This document shows positions 6,590-8,135 of a DNA stretch of 8,135 nucleotides, in pieces; the first letter of the stretch is position 1, and each line of letters begins with the position of its first letter. The position numbers were made by a program, and so were the translations under genes. The stretch is from Gammaproteobacteria bacterium (lineage in GTDB: Bacteria; Pseudomonadota; Gammaproteobacteria; SZUA-229), in NCBI GenBank assembly GCA_002401185.1, contig NVSH01000071.1:930-9064 (forward strand). Direction: 5' to 3'. The notes beneath the pieces are model-generated. The model saw nothing but the letters and a program-made list of their open reading frames with translations, did not search any database and had not been told where the DNA came from.

Positions 6590-7064
6590 CAAATCTTTCT
6601 AACTGACTTAACGCCTGTTTATATACCTTACGTTTAAAAGCTACAATTTCATCAAGCGGTGTCCAGTAATCAACCCAACGCCACGAATCAAATTCAGGTT
6701 TATCGCTACATTGCAGATCAAAGTCATCTTCACAACCTGTTAACCGCAGATAAAACCAAATCTGTTTCTGGCCAATACATAACGGTTTAGATCGTCGACG
6801 CAGTAGATGGTTGGGAATCCGGTAATGCAACCAGTCATCGGTTTTACCAATGAGCGCAACATGCTCAGGTAATAATCCCGTCTCTTCCTGTAACTCACGA
6901 TACATAGCATCAACGGGCGTTTCGTTATTATCAATGCCACCTTGAGGAAATTGCCAGGATTTCTGACCCGCTCGCCGAGCCCAAAAAACCTTACCGTCAG
7001 CATTGCTCAGCACAATGCCAACATTCGATCTAAACCCATTAGAATCAATCACTTGAAGAACCAT
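6585..7064 (-). CDS. rppH: RNA pyrophosphohydrolase (Nudix)
   Basis: RppH removes pyrophosphate from triphosphorylated 5' ends of mRNA and so exposes transcripts to RNase E decay. The 159-residue product has a full Nudix box GGIDNNE-x7-RELQEETGL at 42-64, whose E57, E60 and E61 would bind the catalytic metals. It also has the family-typical DSNGFRSNVGIV start, the WQFPQGG block (37-43) and KPLCIGQKQIWF (93-104). The ATG at 7064 has an AGG 9 nt upstream; a GTG at 7052 would give an N-terminus (MIDSNGFR) closer to E. coli RppH and cannot be excluded. The stop TAA lies within the terminal CTTAAG of the adjacent inverted-repeat element. The length fits what I recall of Pseudomonas RppH, so the gene does not look truncated. 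Confidence 0.95.
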   Translation of the reverse strand: MVLQVIDSNGFRSNVGIVLSNADGKVFWARRAGQKSWQFPQGGIDNNETPVDAMYRELQEETGLLPEHVALIGKTDDWLHYRIPNHLLRRRSKPLCIGQKQIWFYLRLTGCEDDFDLQCSDKPEFDSWRWVDYWTPLDEIVAFKRKVYKQALSQLERFA

Positions 7065-7258
7065 CTGGGCATGCCTATAATTTATTTAGTATCGACATAC
7101 CACGAAAATTTTAATTACATTGATAATAACAGACCATCAAAATAATAAAAGTTTAATAAAAATAATTATTAATGCTTAAAAAAAACGGTATGACACTAAA
7201 TGTTTCTATAATAAAATTACAGACTATAAAATTTTTCACTTTTTCAGCGTAATTAATC
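7065..7258. promoter_or_regulatory. AT-rich divergent intergenic region between rppH and the HAD gene
   Basis: This 194-bp region must hold start signals for both genes. A perfect TATAAT on the plus strand at 7207-7212 lies 46 nt before the HAD start, and TATAAA follows at 7225-7230, but neither has a good -35 hexamer at the right distance. No convincing minus-strand promoter pair for rppH was found. No ribosome site is evident before the HAD ATG. I see no operator-like palindrome or small ORF worth calling. Confidence 0.4.
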
Positions 7259-7912
7259 ATGGCACTAGCTCTTTTCGACCTCGACAATACCCTGCTTTCA
7301 AATGACAGTGATTTTCTCTGGGGCTGCTTTCTGGTCGACAAAGGCCTGGTTGATAAAACCACATATGATGAAGCGAACCAGCGCTTTTATACAGAATACA
7401 AACAGGGCACACTGGACATCTTTGAATTTCTTGCCTTTTCATTGCAACCTTTAACGCAGTTTTCAAGAGACGAACTCAAAACGTTACATAATGAATTTAT
7501 GGAAAAACACATCAACGGTGCAATGACAACCAAAGGTATCGCACAAATTCAATATCATCGCGACAAGGGTGACACCATCGTTATCATCACGGCAACCAAT
7601 AGCTTTGTGACAGGCCCGATAGCAAAAGCATTTAACGTCGACAAACTGATTGCGACGGAGCCGGAAATTATCGAAGACAAGTACACTGGTCAGGTTACAG
7701 GCACACCCTGCTTCCAAGGTGGGAAAATAACACGCCTAAACCAATGGCTGGAAAGCACTACGCACAGCCTTAAAAACAGTACTTTTTACAGTGATTCACA
7801 TAATGACCTTGCCTTACTCGAACAGGTAACCACACCCGTTGCCGTAGATCCTGATGACGAACTAAAAGCGATCGCATTGGAAAGAAACTGGACAATCTGT
7901 AGCTTTAGATAA
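7259..7912 (+). CDS. HAD-superfamily IB phosphatase, possible histidinol-phosphatase
   Basis: This is a cytoplasmic Mg-dependent phosphomonoesterase of the SerB-like HAD subfamily IB. Motif I is FDLDNTLL (6-13) with nucleophile D7 and acid/base D9. Motif II is the threonine T111 in IITATNSF, motif III is K156 in FQGGKITRL, and motif IV is YSDSHNDLALL (177-187) with D179 and D183. Residues of about 15-90 form the helical cap. The 217-residue length fits the IB group. I recall that the Pseudomonas gene divergent from rppH (PA0335) has the same size and arrangement and was reported as histidinol-phosphate phosphatase; that substrate is an inference here, and phosphoserine or other phosphates remain possible. 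Only one ATG precedes motif I, so the start is secure, although the ribosome site is weak. Confidence 0.9.
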   Translation: MALALFDLDNTLLSNDSDFLWGCFLVDKGLVDKTTYDEANQRFYTEYKQGTLDIFEFLAFSLQPLTQFSRDELKTLHNEFMEKHINGAMTTKGIAQIQYHRDKGDTIVIITATNSFVTGPIAKAFNVDKLIATEPEIIEDKYTGQVTGTPCFQGGKITRLNQWLESTTHSLKNSTFYSDSHNDLALLEQVTTPVAVDPDDELKAIALERNWTICSFR

Positions 7913-7959
7913 CCCCCTTTTTATTTTCTTAACAGGTTGATATTCATCCGCAGTTATTT

Positions 7960-8135
7960 TCATAGCATCGCCATAACCAGGGTCATTTGCACCGCAAAGC
8001 CAACCAGAAAACTCACGATTCTTAACAAGGGTACCGCAAAGGTAAATAGCAGAAAATGCGCTAGTCTTGCGAAAAAATAAATTTGCACGGCTAACGCGGT
8101 ACTTGTTGTACCGGCATTTAGCATCGTTAACAAGA
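7960..8135 (-). CDS. MAPEG-family membrane protein, C-terminal part (runs off the window)
   Basis: A minus-strand frame open from the window edge to a TGA at 7960-7962 gives 57 visible residues. They include IYFFARLAHFLLFTFAVP, then LLRIVSFLVGFAVQ, ending MAML. The pattern ARLAHFLLFT...P.LR...F is the C-terminal signature of the MAPEG family (membrane-associated proteins in eicosanoid and glutathione metabolism), in which the Arg and the P.LR element are conserved and the last two membrane helices lie. Two hydrophobic stretches, at about visible residues 15-36 and 38-57, agree. Bacterial members are small inner-membrane proteins, mostly of unknown substrate. The start and N-terminal half lie to the right of the window. 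It converges with the HAD gene, 47 nt apart, with no terminator hairpin between them. Confidence 0.75.
   Translation of the reverse strand, partial: LLTMLNAGTTSTALAVQIYFFARLAHFLLFTFAVPLLRIVSFLVGFAVQMTLVMAML

Noticed and set aside
7049..7072. Seven-codon ORF (MPRWFFK) overlapping the rppH start, with its stop overlapping the GTG at 7052
   Set aside because: The overlap is suggestive of a coupled leader peptide, but there is no ribosome site at proper spacing, and so short a frame arises easily by chance.
7910..7962. Terminator between the convergent HAD and MAPEG genes
   Set aside because: A C5T5 run is present, but no stem precedes it and no inverted repeat lies in the 47-nt gap.
7913..8135. 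Second minus-strand frame, open for 74 codons across the right edge
   Set aside because: It is in a different frame from the MAPEG-like one, is rich in charged residues, shows no family pattern, and has no stop before the HAD gene.

Overview
The window looks like core chromosome of a gammaproteobacterium with moderate to low G+C and AT-rich intergenic DNA. The evidence is separate nuoC and nuoD genes, an ND3-like NuoA with the ECGFE and [11 protein letters not shown] motifs, the order tpiA - secG - tRNA-Leu(GAG) - nuo, and an rppH / HAD-phosphatase divergent pair like the one I recall from Pseudomonas. I cannot assign a genus from sequence alone.

Layout, from right to left along the main (minus) transcription direction. 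A truncated MAPEG membrane-protein gene enters at the right edge (7960-8135, minus). It converges with a HAD-IB phosphatase gene on the plus strand (7259-7912). An AT-rich 194-bp gap separates the phosphatase from the divergent rppH (6585-7064, minus). A compact element of about 280 bp (6304-6589) with 36-bp near-perfect terminal inverted repeats and several internal hairpins lies directly after rppH; its outer hexamer contains the rppH stop codon. Next come a probable sigma70 promoter and tpiA (5416-6168), secG (4964-5368), tRNA-Leu(GAG) (4858-4942) and a 106-bp leader. The first six genes of NADH:quinone oxidoreductase follow, nuoA-nuoB-nuoC-nuoD-nuoE-nuoF (4751 down to 31). The operon runs off the left edge, where nuoG would be expected.

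Functionally, the nuo genes supply the quinone-reducing module (NuoB, C, D), the NADH-oxidising module (NuoE, F) and one membrane-arm subunit (NuoA) of respiratory complex I. Adjacent nuo genes overlap or nearly touch, consistent with coupled translation. The upstream genes are housekeeping: glycolysis (TpiA), protein export (SecG), a leucine tRNA and mRNA 5'-end processing (RppH).

I see no CRISPR array, phage, toxin-antitoxin, defence or biosynthetic system and no clear rho-independent terminator. The only accessory-looking DNA is the inverted-repeat element at 6304-6589, which is the one part deserving real follow-up.
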